A DNA stretch of 57,008 bases from Candidatus Rokuibacteriota bacterium (GCA_003220225.1 QHRU01000053.1:1-57008), one strand, 5' to 3'; shown: positions 1-8,094, counted from the first letter of the stretch. Notes: generated by a model from the letters alone, not told the origin. Numbers and translations: made by a program.

Positions 1-888
1 CATGAGGACCTGATCCTGATGCCCGCGCGCGATGAGCGTCAGGATCTGGGTCATGCGGCCGCCGTCGTTGGGCATGTCGAAGTCGGGATTGTAGGGGTAG
101 TACGAATTCTCCAGGCCGAAGAGATCGTACTCGAGCCAGATGCCGGTGGCCGCGAGGTCGAAGAGGTGCCGCTCGTCGGCGATCGTCCGCTCGATGTGGC
201 ACATGACGGTGCGGCGCAGGTCGCCGCCCTGTTTCCGAATCAGCTCGACGATCTGCATGGGCGCTGTCTGGTCGCGCCCCGGGTGAATCATCAGCGGCGC
301 GCCCGTCTGGCGCTGCGCCTCGACCGCGGCCCGGACGACCTTCTTCTCGTTCTCCGTCCACGGCCACGTGTTGCCGATCTCGCCGATGAGCCCGGCCCGC
401 ACACCGGTGTCCCCGACGCCGACGGTGACCTCGCGCACGATCTCGCGCACGATCGAGTCCTCGCTCCGCCTGTCCATGTCGGCGGGGTGCGCTGCCGCCA
501 CGTAGTAGCCGGCGCCCATGACGATGTTGAGGCCGGTGGCTCGCGAGATTCGCGCCAGCGCCAGCGGATCGCGCGAGAGGCTCACGTTGGTCGGGTCGAC
601 CACCGTCTGGCCGCCCGCGCGCCGGAAGAGCATGATCTCGTCCAGCGCCGTCTGCTCGTCGAGGAGGCGGAGGTTGTCGAGGTTCGCGTTGAAGTTCTGC
701 CGCACCCAGCCGACGTTCGACAGGCTCACCGGCTGGTAGGCGAGGCCCTTGTCGCTCGCGGCCGCCGGCTCCTTGAACATCACCGCGAAGTCGATGAGCA
801 GGTGCTCGTGGGGCAGCGTGACGCCCATGGTGTCCGCGTCGACGGCGCCGAGCACGGTCAATGCCTTCCCCGAGAGTGCGCTCGGCAT
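1..888 (-). CDS. Phosphotriesterase-family metal hydrolase (3' end outside window)
   Basis: Amidohydrolase-superfamily enzyme of the phosphotriesterase branch, which hydrolyses esters or lactones with a binuclear metal centre. The 296 visible residues contain the N-terminal HEH motif (H27, H29), a bridging glutamate in GLIGEIG (E170), and metal histidines in IHPGRD (H202) and CHIER (H231). Using Glu instead of a carbamylated Lys as bridging ligand matches the phosphotriesterase-homology (Php) type. The ATG at 886-888 follows a perfect AGGAGG at 4-nt spacing that overlaps the upstream nbaC stop codon. It is the last visible gene of the aconitase X/nbaC cluster. The C-terminal metal aspartate lies outside the window. 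The substrate is unknown; a lactone or ester from ring cleavage would fit the neighbours. Confidence 0.88.
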   Translation of the reverse strand, partial: MPSALSGKALTVLGAVDADTMGVTLPHEHLLIDFAVMFKEPAAASDKGLAYQPVSLSNVGWVRQNFNANLDNLRLLDEQTALDEIMLFRRAGGQTVVDPTNVSLSRDPLALARISRATGLNIVMGAGYYVAAAHPADMDRRSEDSIVREIVREVTVGVGDTGVRAGLIGEIGNTWPWTENEKKVVRAAVEAQRQTGAPLMIHPGRDQTAPMQIVELIRKQGGDLRRTVMCHIERTIADERHLFDLAATGIWLEYDLFGLENSYYPYNPDFDMPNDGGRMTQILTLIARGHQDQVLM

Positions 889-897
889 CGCGTCCTC

Positions 898-1434
898 CTA
901 GTGCGGCGTCTGAGGGACGGGCGGCCTGTCCGGCTGGACGTGGCCGCACCGGCGGCAGGTTCGCAGCTCCTCGCTCCCGTCGAAGCGCTCGATCGCGGTC
1001 TTCAGATCCTTCTCGATATCGCCGACGTGCATGGTGACCTCGTGCAGCCGCGCGTCGCAGCGCTCGCAGAACCAGACGAGGGACTCTGTCTGCGTGAGCT
1101 GGCGCTTGACCTCGACGACGAGACCCCAGGTGTCGGCCGGGCGGTGCGGCGCGTGCGGCGTCAGGGCGGGCACCAGGAGCATGCCGCCCTCGCGGATGAC
1201 CTGCGACTGACGCTGGCCGCCCTGCATGTACTCGAGGACCATGTCGCCCTTGAGCATGTAAAAGATCTCGTCGGAGGGGTCGACGTGGAAGTCGCGGCGC
1301 GCGTTGGGCCCGCGGATGATCATGGCCGTGAACTGCGAATCCTCCCAGATGACCTTGTTGCCCACGGGCGGCTCGAACGCGTGACGGTTCTGCTCGATCC
1401 AGCTCCAGAGGTTGAACGCGGTCAGGGGTTTCAT
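898..1434 (-). CDS. nbaC: 3-hydroxyanthranilate 3,4-dioxygenase
   Basis: Cytosolic cupin dioxygenase that opens 3-hydroxyanthranilate to 2-amino-3-carboxymuconate semialdehyde in the kynurenine and 2-nitrobenzoate pathways. At 178 residues it has the bacterial length. The iron ligands H50, E56 and H94 fall almost exactly where the characterised Cupriavidus enzyme has them. The C-terminal rubredoxin-like metal site is intact (C123xxC126 and C160xxC163). The ATG overlaps the end of the aconitase X small subunit as ATGA, so the two are translationally coupled. No kynureninase or amino-carboxymuconate decarboxylase gene is visible here, so the real substrate could be a related o-aminophenol or catechol acid. 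Confidence 0.93.
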   Translation of the reverse strand: MKPLTAFNLWSWIEQNRHAFEPPVGNKVIWEDSQFTAMIIRGPNARRDFHVDPSDEIFYMLKGDMVLEYMQGGQRQSQVIREGGMLLVPALTPHAPHRPADTWGLVVEVKRQLTQTESLVWFCERCDARLHEVTMHVGDIEKDLKTAIERFDGSEELRTCRRCGHVQPDRPPVPQTPH

Positions 1435-1835
1435 CGCACGACCTCCACCACGCCGCGCGCCGGGGACACGCGCACGCGATCGCCGCTGCGGAGCACCGTG
1501 AACGGGTCGGGCGTCACGCGGTGCATGGCGGAGATGCCCGCGAGCACGAGCCCCTGGATCATGACGGGGTTCGTCCGGCCGAAGATGACGGCGGCCGGCG
1601 CCACGCCCCGGTGGACGAGCGCCAGGAACGCCCAGCCCGCGGCCACGCCGCCCTGCACGGCGGGAAAGTAGACGATCTTCCCGGCGAGCGAGCACCCCTC
1701 GAGCGCGTGGCCGCGGCGCGAGATCACGCCCGTCTCGCGGTCCATGTCATAGCGGATGCTGAACGTGTCGCGCGACAGCAATATTTCCGCCTCGACGTCG
1801 GGGCCGAAGCCTCGCGGACCGGTGAGGACCGTCAT
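1431..1835 (-). CDS. Aconitase X small (swivel) subunit, DUF126, divergent
   Basis: Swivel-domain partner of the large subunit encoded just upstream (1-bp gap). The family signature GVAPAAVIF near residues 77-85, followed by the QGLVLAGI segment, identifies DUF126. In typical members a GRGSSxGS loop carries the serine that acts as base in the dehydratase reaction; here residues 59-66 read AVQGGVAA and contain no serine. The usual LSFWGG segment is also replaced by FSIRYD. The subunit therefore looks folded but chemically altered. It overlaps nbaC by 4 bp. Family assignment is firm; the reaction is unknown. Confidence 0.85.
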   Translation of the reverse strand: MTVLTGPRGFGPDVEAEILLSRDTFSIRYDMDRETGVISRRGHALEGCSLAGKIVYFPAVQGGVAAGWAFLALVHRGVAPAAVIFGRTNPVMIQGLVLAGISAMHRVTPDPFTVLRSGDRVRVSPARGVVEVVR

Positions 1836-1836
1836 A

Positions 1837-3093
1837 TCATGCGAGACACGCGCGGGCAGGCAGGCGGCCGCTCACCGCGGCTTCCACGCAGACGTCGGTG
1901 GTCCGCAAGATCGGGTGCAGGCGATAGCCGCCGATGATGTTGGCGATCTTGGCCGAGTTCGTGAGCACGTTCTTCCAGCCGAACGCTGCCGCCATCTTCG
2001 CCGGCTCCATGATGTACCAGCACACGCCGGACAGGACGCGCCCGCCGGCGTCCTCGATGGCCTTCACGTAGCCCAGGCGCGCGGCCATCTCGCGGTTGGC
2101 GAAGTTGGTGGTGACGAGCAGCGCGGTGTTGGCGTGCACGCGCCGGCCGTCGAGGAGCGCGGCGATCCGCCGCAGCTCCAGCACGGACAGCTGCGGGCCG
2201 GAGAACACGACCACGTCGATCTCAGGCCGATCTTCCGGGTACGTGCGATAGAACGCGGCCAGCGCCGCGTCGTCCACGACGTGCGCGGCCTCGGGCGCGG
2301 CGCCGCGAAACGCCTCCGCCTCGTCGCGCGCCTCCGGAGTCACCCCGATCATGTGGTACATCGCGCACGAGCCATACGAGGCCAGGGCGGCGCCGAAGTG
2401 CTTCAGCTCGTCGCCCGCCGGCGCGTGCCGCACGCCCGCCAGCACGGGGACCTTCCAGTAATCGAGCGTGCGGCGGCCGATGATGCCGCCGAGCGCTCCC
2501 CAGTCGGCGTAGTCGTTCAGCGCGCAGCGCACCTCGAACCGCAGCGTGCCGGCGCGTTGCGCGTCGAGATGATAGCCGTACGCCGGCGTCACCCCGGTGA
2601 GCCCGGCCGCCACCGCCGCCGGCCCCGCCTCGTAGTTCGTGCGCGCGCCGGTCACCGAGTTCGCCCAGATCACGGTGCCCGTGTCGCCCCACGCGAGATG
2701 CTCGCCGAAGCGCGGCTGGTAGACGGTCTGGTAGTTGATGCAGGTGTCGACCTGGAGCGCGCCGAGCTTCTTGAGATGCGCGACGAGCGCCGCCTCGCGG
2801 GCGACGAGCGCCGGGTCCTGGCGCACGGCCGCCGCGTGCTCGAAGTCCACGCAGCGCGCGTTCGTGGTGACGGGCACGGCGAAGGCGGCCCCGTGCTTGA
2901 CGAGCGACTCGACGAAGGCGAACCCGGCGTCGCCCATCACCTCCATGTCGCCCATCATGTGGGCGTTGGTGATGGGCACGAAATGCTCGGCGTCGAAGAA
3001 CTCACCGACGGCGATCTGCTGCTGGAGCGCCAGGCTCGGCGCCTCGCCGGCCTCGCCGGCGAGAATGCGTGCTTCGCGGTCGGTCAGCCGCAT
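1837..3093 (-). CDS. Aconitase X large (catalytic) subunit, DUF521, divergent
   Basis: Large subunit of an aconitase-X-type dehydratase. Known relatives are archaeal mevalonate-5-phosphate dehydratase and bacterial cis-3-hydroxyproline dehydratase. The 418-residue protein begins with the family-typical MRLTDREARILAGEAG and keeps FGEHLAWGD, ANSVTGARTN (residues 145-153) and LTNSAKIANI (378-387). Cluster-ligand candidates C118 and C358 are present, but the usual GCPH motif near residue 299 reads SGPQ, so one conserved Cys-His pair is lost. ATG 3093 is preferred over an in-frame TTG seven codons upstream because it matches the family start; neither has a good ribosome site. First gene of the leftward cluster. 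Confidence 0.85.
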   Translation of the reverse strand: MRLTDREARILAGEAGEAPSLALQQQIAVGEFFDAEHFVPITNAHMMGDMEVMGDAGFAFVESLVKHGAAFAVPVTTNARCVDFEHAAAVRQDPALVAREAALVAHLKKLGALQVDTCINYQTVYQPRFGEHLAWGDTGTVIWANSVTGARTNYEAGPAAVAAGLTGVTPAYGYHLDAQRAGTLRFEVRCALNDYADWGALGGIIGRRTLDYWKVPVLAGVRHAPAGDELKHFGAALASYGSCAMYHMIGVTPEARDEAEAFRGAAPEAAHVVDDAALAAFYRTYPEDRPEIDVVVFSGPQLSVLELRRIAALLDGRRVHANTALLVTTNFANREMAARLGYVKAIEDAGGRVLSGVCWYIMEPAKMAAAFGWKNVLTNSAKIANIIGGYRLHPILRTTDVCVEAAVSGRLPARACLA

Positions 3094-3161
3094 GGGGGCC
3101 AAGAATCCGGGCAAGGGCCCGGCGTGTCAAGCCGCGCGCGAGGGGCCGCGAGGGCGAGAGA

Positions 3162-3187
3162 GAGCCCGGCCCCGGAGGGCCGGGCTC
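3162..3187. repeat. 10-bp inverted repeat in divergent intergenic region
   Basis: Perfect 10-bp arms (3162-3171 and 3178-3187) around a 6-nt loop. It lies between the diverging starts of the aconitase X gene and the DsbA-like gene, so it is not at the 3' end of either. There is no T tract. It may be a regulatory hairpin or a leftover terminator. Confidence 0.5.
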
Positions 3188-3377
3188 GCCAACCGCGCGA
3201 CCAGAGCGGTTATTCGGCGGAGGCGGCACGAGCAAGTGACGGTCGCGGTCGTCGTGCCGAGCAGGAAGGTCCCGCCCGTCCCGGGGCACGTCACCGCGGC
3301 TTCGGGCGCGCCTGCGCCAGGGCCTTTCATGAGAAGATGGCGCCCTGTCGTCCAGTCGCGGGTAGAGGAGGACATCG

Positions 3378-4130
3378 ATGCGAGGTGTGTTCGCGACCGC
3401 CGTCGCGCTGACTGTCGTGCTGGGAGCCGTCCTCGCCGTCTCGCCGCGGGCGCGCGCCGACGAGCCGATGACGAAGACGCAGGGGGACGCCATCCTCGAC
3501 GAGCTGCGCCAGATCAAGAAGCTGCTCGAGCGCATGCCGCCGGCGCCCTCCGCTGCCGCCGCGCCGCGCGCCGACGAGCGCGTCAAAGTCGGCCTGGGCA
3601 CCGCGCCCTCCATTGGACGCAGCGACGCACCGGTGGTCATGGTCGAGTTCACGGACTACCAGTGCCCGTTCTGCCAGCGCTTCCACATGACGGCCTTCAA
3701 CGACCTGAAGCGCGAGTACATCGACACCGGGAAGATCCGGTACGTGAGCCGCGACCTCCCGCTGCCCATGCATCCCCACGCCATGAGCGCGGCGAATGCG
3801 GCGCGCTGCGCGGGCGAGCAGAACAGGGAGAAGTTCTGGGAGATGCGCCATCGGCTGATCGTCAACGCCAACCAGCTCGGCACCGACAAATACACCGCGC
3901 TGGCCGACGAGCTGAAGCTCGACCGCGCGGCGTTCCAGGCCTGCCTCGCCGGGGACAAGTACAAGGCGCAGATCGAGAAGGACGTGACCGACGCCGGGCT
4001 GGCCGGCATCGGGGGGACGCCGAGCTTCATCATCGGACGCGTCAGCGGCGACGGCGTGGACGGCGTGAAGGTTGTCGGCGCTCAACCCTTCGGCGTGTTC
4101 GACGCCAGGCTCAAGGAGCTGCTCAAGTAG
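3378..4130 (+). CDS. Exported DsbA-family thioredoxin-fold protein (CPFC)
   Basis: Periplasmic thiol oxidoreductase of the DsbA family (thioredoxin_4 type). A signal peptide spans residues 1-27. A helical, Pro/Ala-rich linker follows to about residue 70. The thioredoxin fold then begins, with active site C96-P-F-C99 after EFTDYQ and the cis-Pro loop GGTPSFII near residue 213. The start has a strong site (GAGGAGG). At 250 residues it is a normal DsbA/DsbG-like length. It is a Cys-containing paralogue of the candidate selenoprotein at 34676-35314: both share DYQ, PFC and the PLPxHxxAMxAxxAARCAGEQ region. It may be co-transcribed with the TauE/SafE gene 31 nt downstream. Confidence 0.92.
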   Translation: MRGVFATAVALTVVLGAVLAVSPRARADEPMTKTQGDAILDELRQIKKLLERMPPAPSAAAAPRADERVKVGLGTAPSIGRSDAPVVMVEFTDYQCPFCQRFHMTAFNDLKREYIDTGKIRYVSRDLPLPMHPHAMSAANAARCAGEQNREKFWEMRHRLIVNANQLGTDKYTALADELKLDRAAFQACLAGDKYKAQIEKDVTDAGLAGIGGTPSFIIGRVSGDGVDGVKVVGAQPFGVFDARLKELLK

Positions 4131-4161
4131 GCCGCGCTCGTCCAGGCCGATAATCGGGGCC

Positions 4162-4896
4162 ATGGCTCCGCTCTGGACGCTTGTCGCCGTCTTCCTCGCG
4201 GGGACGGTGAAGGGCATCGCCGGCCTCGGCTTCCCGACCCTCGCCACTCCGCTCCTCAGCCTCGCCGTCGACGTGAAGACCGCCGTGGCTCTGCTGATCC
4301 TGCCGAACATCGTCATGGATGGCATCCAGTTCGCGCGGCGCGGCGCGCCGACGGAGACCATCCGCCGTCTGCTGCCACTCCTGGCCGGCGGCGCGATCGG
4401 CACGATCGTCGGCACACGTCTGCTCGTCGTGCTGCCCACGCGCACGGTGCTGCTGCTGCTCGGCGGCTTCGTCGTGGCCTTCGTGGCGCTGAACGCCACG
4501 CGCGTTTCTCCACGGCTGCCCGCGGCGTGGGAGCCCTGGGTAGGACCGGTGGCCGGGTTCGTCGCGGGCGTCGTGGGCGGCGTCACGAACGTGCCGGGCA
4601 CGCCGCTGGCGATCTACTTTTACGCGCTCGGCATGTCGAAGACCGACTTCCTCGCTTCGACGGCCTTCACGTTTCTCGTCTACAAGCTCGTCCAGCTCGC
4701 CGCCGTCGCCTGGTACGGCCTGCTCTCGACTGCCCTCGCCGCGACGTCGGTAGCGCTCACGGGCATCGCGCTCGCCGGCTTCGTCGTCGGCCTCTGGGTC
4801 CAGAACCGCCTCGACCAGCGGGCGTTCAATACCGCCGTGCTCGCGCTTCTCGGCGCGCTCGGTCTCTGGCTCATCGTCCGGAGCCTGCTCGGGTGA
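4162..4896 (+). CDS. TauE/SafE-family (DUF81) anion permease
   Basis: Inner-membrane permease of about eight transmembrane segments, of a family linked to export or uptake of sulfite, sulfoacetate or other organosulfur anions. The two-fold repeat is visible: GIAGLGFPTLATPLLSL near residues 17-33, and the second-half counterpart GVVGGVTNVPGTPLAIY near residues 136-152. At 244 residues it is full length. The start at 4162 follows the DsbA-like gene by 31 nt. Its stop overlaps the macrodomain start as GTGA. The substrate cannot be told from sequence. Confidence 0.9.
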   Translation: MAPLWTLVAVFLAGTVKGIAGLGFPTLATPLLSLAVDVKTAVALLILPNIVMDGIQFARRGAPTETIRRLLPLLAGGAIGTIVGTRLLVVLPTRTVLLLLGGFVVAFVALNATRVSPRLPAAWEPWVGPVAGFVAGVVGGVTNVPGTPLAIYFYALGMSKTDFLASTAFTFLVYKLVQLAAVAWYGLLSTALAATSVALTGIALAGFVVGLWVQNRLDQRAFNTAVLALLGALGLWLIVRSLLG

Positions 4897-5411
4897 GCAA
4901 GACGGCGCGCGTGCGTCTCGTGCGCGGCGACATCACCGCGCTCGACGTCGACGCCCTCGTCAACGCCGCGAACTCGAGCCTGCTCGACGGCGGCGGCGTG
5001 GACGGCGCCATCCATCGCGCAGCCGGCCCGGGCCTGCTCGAGGAGTGCCGCCGGCTCGGCGGCTGTCCGACCGGCGAGGTGCGGCTGACGCGCGGTCACG
5101 CCCTGCCGGCGCGCTGGGTCATCCACGCGGTCGGCCCGATCTGGCGCGGCGGCGGCGAGAACGAAGACACGCTGCTGGCGTCGTGCTATCGCAACGCGCT
5201 GGCGCTCGCGGCCGAGCGCGGATTCGCGAGCCTCGCGTTCCCGGCGATCTCGTGCGGCGTGTACGGCTTTCCGATTCCGCGCGCCTGCCGGATCGCGCTG
5301 CGCGAGATCCACGGGTTTCTCGCGCAGCACGACGTGCCGCGCGAGGTCGCCCTCGCCTGCTTCGACCCGACCGTCCATCTCGAGTACGCGACCCAGTTGA
5401 GTCTCAGCTAA
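4893..5411 (+). CDS. Macrodomain protein (ADP-ribose / O-acetyl-ADP-ribose hydrolase type)
   Basis: 172-residue stand-alone macrodomain similar to YmdB. Such proteins bind ADP-ribose and remove it from O-acetyl-ADP-ribose or from modified proteins and nucleic acids. Key motifs are the NAANSSLLDGGGVDGAIHRA phosphate loop and VNAAN adenine-site segment near residues 24-43, and the second phosphate-binding loop ISCGVYGFP at about residues 120-128. It starts at GTG overlapping the permease stop (GTGA), so it is translationally coupled. It is the last gene of this rightward unit. Coupling to a sulfur-anion permease has no obvious functional reason. Confidence 0.93.
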   Translation: MSKTARVRLVRGDITALDVDALVNAANSSLLDGGGVDGAIHRAAGPGLLEECRRLGGCPTGEVRLTRGHALPARWVIHAVGPIWRGGGENEDTLLASCYRNALALAAERGFASLAFPAISCGVYGFPIPRACRIALREIHGFLAQHDVPREVALACFDPTVHLEYATQLSLS

Positions 5412-5622
5412 ACGTCTCTGCCCCGCCGCCCCACGGCTCCGTACGCCGAGCCGCTCCAACGTTCGTGCGGTCGGGCGGGGCGCGGCCTCGCGAGACCCGT
5501 GTCTTCTGGGTACCGCGTCGGCCCCGGCTGACCATCGTGGCCCAATGACAGGCGTCAACGCACCGTCGATTTGCGTGGTCGACTGAGGCCGCAGCCCGCC
5601 CGACCGCGCGGACGCCGACGGA

Positions 5623-6111
5623 TTACGCGGTGAGCGAGCTGAAGATGCGGCGGGCGAGGGCCTCGTGGTCCTCGAGGTTGTGCGCGAACAAACCGAACTC
5701 CTTCACCTCGATGAGATCGACCATGCGGAACGGCTCGCCCTGGCGCACGGTCTCGAAGGCGAGCGCCTGGAAGCACGAGCGGCCGGCCTCGGGACGCTCG
5801 GTGACGAGGATGAAGTAGAGCGTGGGCCAGTGCCGGCGCATCATGTGGAAGAGCGAGCGATCGCCGCGCTGGTTCTCGACGGAGATGAACTGCTCGGCCG
5901 ACGGCCGGTACTTCACCTCGACGAGGTACTCGTGCTCCTCGCCGCTGTCCCCGCGCTGCGAGATGCGAAAGTCCGGCGAGAAGTCCTCGCGGCCGAAGCG
6001 CAGCGGAGAAGACTGCGGCCGCCGGAACGGCGCCACGTCGTACCGCGCGCGCCGAAAGATCGATTCGACCAGGGCTTCGGCGATGCGGCTTTTGGCCTCC
6101 AGGAGATCCAT
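5623..6111 (-). CDS. Predicted PD-(D/E)XK nuclease-fold protein, stand-alone
   Basis: 162-residue cytosolic protein with no clear relative that I recognise by name. An alpha helix (ESIFRRA) is followed by SPDFRIS and then EYLVEVKYRP, which fits the D...ExK core of the restriction-endonuclease fold. A Gln/Glu-rich helix and a FILVTER strand follow. The start at 6111 is chosen for GGAGGTGGG directly upstream; in-frame codons further up lie in the promoter region. There is no partner methylase or other defence gene nearby. It could equally be a restriction-like protein that has lost catalysis, or a protein-interaction module. Confidence 0.6.
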   Translation of the reverse strand: MDLLEAKSRIAEALVESIFRRARYDVAPFRRPQSSPLRFGREDFSPDFRISQRGDSGEEHEYLVEVKYRPSAEQFISVENQRGDRSLFHMMRRHWPTLYFILVTERPEAGRSCFQALAFETVRQGEPFRMVDLIEVKEFGLFAHNLEDHEALARRIFSSLTA

Positions 6112-6250
6112 CCCACCTCCGTGGCCTCGGAACCTGCGCCAAACGCGCGCTGTCGTCATAGTATCATTCGACCTGCGCGTGTCTCGACCACAAATCCACG
6201 GGTCTTTGCCCGCAAATCCAGGGGGTTGCATGACGGGAGCGGGGGATCGG
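6112..6250. promoter_or_regulatory. Divergent promoter region with ATAGTATCAT element
   Basis: Short AT-rich island between the PD-(D/E)XK-like gene and the dienelactone-hydrolase remnant. The segment around 6157-6167 reads as a -10-like hexamer on both strands (TATCAT rightward, TACTAT leftward). A 9-nt word, CAAATCCAC or CAAATCCAG, occurs twice around 6191-6220. No repressor candidate is adjacent. Confidence 0.35.
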
Positions 6251-6623
6251 ATGAGTCGCCGCCAGTGGCTGGCGGCAGGCGCCGCCCTCGCCGGCTACGC
6301 GCTGGCCGCCGCTCCCAGCCTCGCCAAGGCGGTGCGCACGGATAAGGCAGGCCTGGCGACCGCGCAGGCCGAGATCACGGGCAGCGGCGTCGCGATGCCC
6401 GTCGACGAGGCGCGGCCGGCGGACGCCGCCAAGGCGCCGATCGTCGTCCTCGAAGCGATTCGTCGACGTGGTGCGGGTGGGCAACCCGAACGTGGAGATG
6501 GTCGTTTATCCCAACGCGGGCCACGCGTTCCACGCCGACTACCGCGCGTCGTACCAGCCGGCGGCGGCCGCGGCCGCCTGGGAGAAGTGCCTGCAGTTCT
6601 TCGCGCGCCACCTGCGCGCCTGA
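6251..6623 (+). pseudogene. Dienelactone hydrolase remnant with internal deletion and frameshift
   Basis: The first ~68 codons encode a Tat-like signal (RRQWLAAGAALAGYAL) and the start of a dienelactone hydrolase, ending at PIVVLE. From about 6456, in another frame, the sequence resumes with the enzyme's C-terminus (GHAFHADYRASY) and stops at 6621-6623. Against the intact neighbour at 6637-7470, about 150 codons are missing. The lost part includes the nucleophile Cys and the catalytic Asp. Translation in the first frame runs on to nonsense. The parent was evidently a paralogue of the next gene. An in-frame ATG at 6230 is an alternative start. A chimeric assembly join is the main alternative explanation. 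Confidence 0.8.
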
Positions 6624-6636
6624 GGAGGAAGCCAGC

Positions 6637-7470
6637 ATGCTGACACGTCGCGAAGTCCTCGCCACGGGAACGGCGTTCACCGGCTACGCGCTGAGCGTCG
6701 AGACTGTCCTGGCGCAGGCGATCAAGACCGACACCGACGGCCTCGTGGCCGGCGACGACAAGATTTCCGTCGCCGGCTTCGACGTGCCCGTGTACGAGGC
6801 GCGCCCTGCCGGCGGCAGCCATCACCCGATCGTGCTCGTGATCTCCGAGATCTGGGGCGTGCACGAGTACATCCGCGACTCGACGCGCCGCTTCGCCAAG
6901 GCCGGCTACTACGCGATCGCCCCCGAGCTGTTCGCGCGCGAGGGCGGCGTGGCCCAGATCCCCAACGTCCAGGACGTGCTCAAGATCGTGCTGGCGCAGA
7001 AGCGTGAGCAGACACTGGGGGATCTCAAGGCCGCCGTCGACTGGGCCAAGACGCGGCCGGGCGTCGCGGCCGGCAAGGTCGGCGTCACCGGCTGGTGCTG
7101 GGGCGGCTCGACCGTGTACCAGGAGGCCGCGGCCAATCCCGACATCAAGGCTGCCGTGGCGTGGTACGGCCCGCCCGCGCGGCCGTATCAGGGCGCGAGC
7201 GGGCCGGTGACCGGCTTCGATCTCGCCAAGGACATCAAGGTCCCGTTCCTCGGCCTCTACGGCGCCAGGGACCAGAACCCGAAGCCCGAGGACGCGCAGA
7301 AGTTCGGCGAGATGCTCAAGCAGAACGGCAACAAGAACGTCGAGATCGTGATCTATCCCGAGTCCGGCCACGGCTTCCACGCGGACTACCGCCCGTCCTA
7401 CAACAAGGCGGACGCCGACGACGCCTGGACGCGCTGCACCGGGTGGTTCGCGAAAAATCTGAAAGGTTGA
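6637..7470 (+). CDS. Exported dienelactone hydrolase family protein
   Basis: Alpha/beta-hydrolase of the dienelactone hydrolase family, which opens dienelactones in the chlorocatechol pathway; many relatives have other ester substrates. The 277-residue protein has a Tat-like leader (RREVLATGTAFTGYAL), a feature of the exported subgroup. The Glu of SEIWG (E71), the nucleophile C154 in GWCWGG, D212 in GARDQN and H245 in GHGFH form the expected catalytic set. A GAGGAGGAAG ribosome site begins inside the stop codon of the preceding remnant. It sits directly after a dead copy of the same family, so the pair arose by duplication. Confidence 0.9.
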   Translation: MLTRREVLATGTAFTGYALSVETVLAQAIKTDTDGLVAGDDKISVAGFDVPVYEARPAGGSHHPIVLVISEIWGVHEYIRDSTRRFAKAGYYAIAPELFAREGGVAQIPNVQDVLKIVLAQKREQTLGDLKAAVDWAKTRPGVAAGKVGVTGWCWGGSTVYQEAAANPDIKAAVAWYGPPARPYQGASGPVTGFDLAKDIKVPFLGLYGARDQNPKPEDAQKFGEMLKQNGNKNVEIVIYPESGHGFHADYRPSYNKADADDAWTRCTGWFAKNLKG

Positions 7471-7480
7471 GCGGTCGTCG

Positions 7481-8087
7481 ATGGGTGGCCGGCGGCGGCT
7501 GCCGCTCGCCGTTGCCGTCGCGCTCGTCGTGGTGTCGCTCGCGGCGGGCGCGGGGGCCCGGCCCCACCCATCGGAGGAGTCGGACGGTCCGTGGAAGGCG
7601 CGGGTCGTCGAGGCCAGGACGGGCGCGCCGATTCCGGACGTGGTCGTCGTGGCATGGAACCTTCACGAGCTTGCACGACTTGCGCGAGGTCGTCACGGAC
7701 GCGGACGGCCGCTTCGAGATCGCGGCGAACCCGATCAGGTTGCGTGGCCTCCGTGGGGTGAGCGGCCCCCGCTTCCTGATGTTCAAGGCCGGCCATGGCC
7801 AGTGGCGCTTCAAGGGCGAGGAGCTGTGGAGCCGCACCGACGTCACGATGGAGCCGCGGTGGGTGATGGAACGTCGCGCGTGGGCGGAGCTCACGACGAC
7901 AGGGGCGACCATCGTGATGCCGACCCTCGCCGACTCCAGGCGACTCAGACACCTGGAGTCGTTCATCTACGTCGGTTATCGCATTCCCGCCTCGCGGATT
8001 CCGCGGCTTACCGAGGCGTGGAACCGTGAGCGCGTCGCGCTCGGGATCCCGGACGGCATGCGACCACCCTGGGACCGGCCGGATTAG
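7481..8087 (+). pseudogene. Exported protein with carboxypeptidase-regulatory-like domain, frameshifted
   Basis: A signal peptide (residues 1-26, ending AGARP) and the first strand of a Cna-B/carboxypeptidase regulatory-like domain (RVVEARTGAPIPDVVVVA) are read from the ATG at 7481. The domain then continues one frame over from about 7640-7663 (TFTSLHDLREVVTDADGRFE) and ends at TAG 8085-8087. A single +1 insertion (or 2-nt loss) in that interval restores one ~200-residue protein. The downstream frame stays open for about 140 codons with sensible composition, so the lesion is recent or a sequencing error. Follows the dienelactone hydrolase by 10 nt. Confidence 0.75.
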
Positions 8088-8094
8088 GCATCCC

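Noticed and set aside
1-1671. Long plus-strand frame opposite the phosphotriesterase and nbaC genes
   Set aside because: Antisense shadow; residue-level motifs support the minus-strand genes.
3094-3114. TTG start seven codons upstream of the aconitase X ATG
   Set aside because: Family members begin at the MxLTDxE position and no ribosome site supports the TTG.
5412-5622. Possible terminator between convergent macrodomain and PD-(D/E)XK-like genes
   Set aside because: Only an 8-bp match separated by 46 nt; not convincing as a hairpin.
6230-6250. ATG at 6230 as start of the hydrolase remnant
   Set aside because: In frame, but the Tat-like signal begins properly at 6251; kept only as an alternative.
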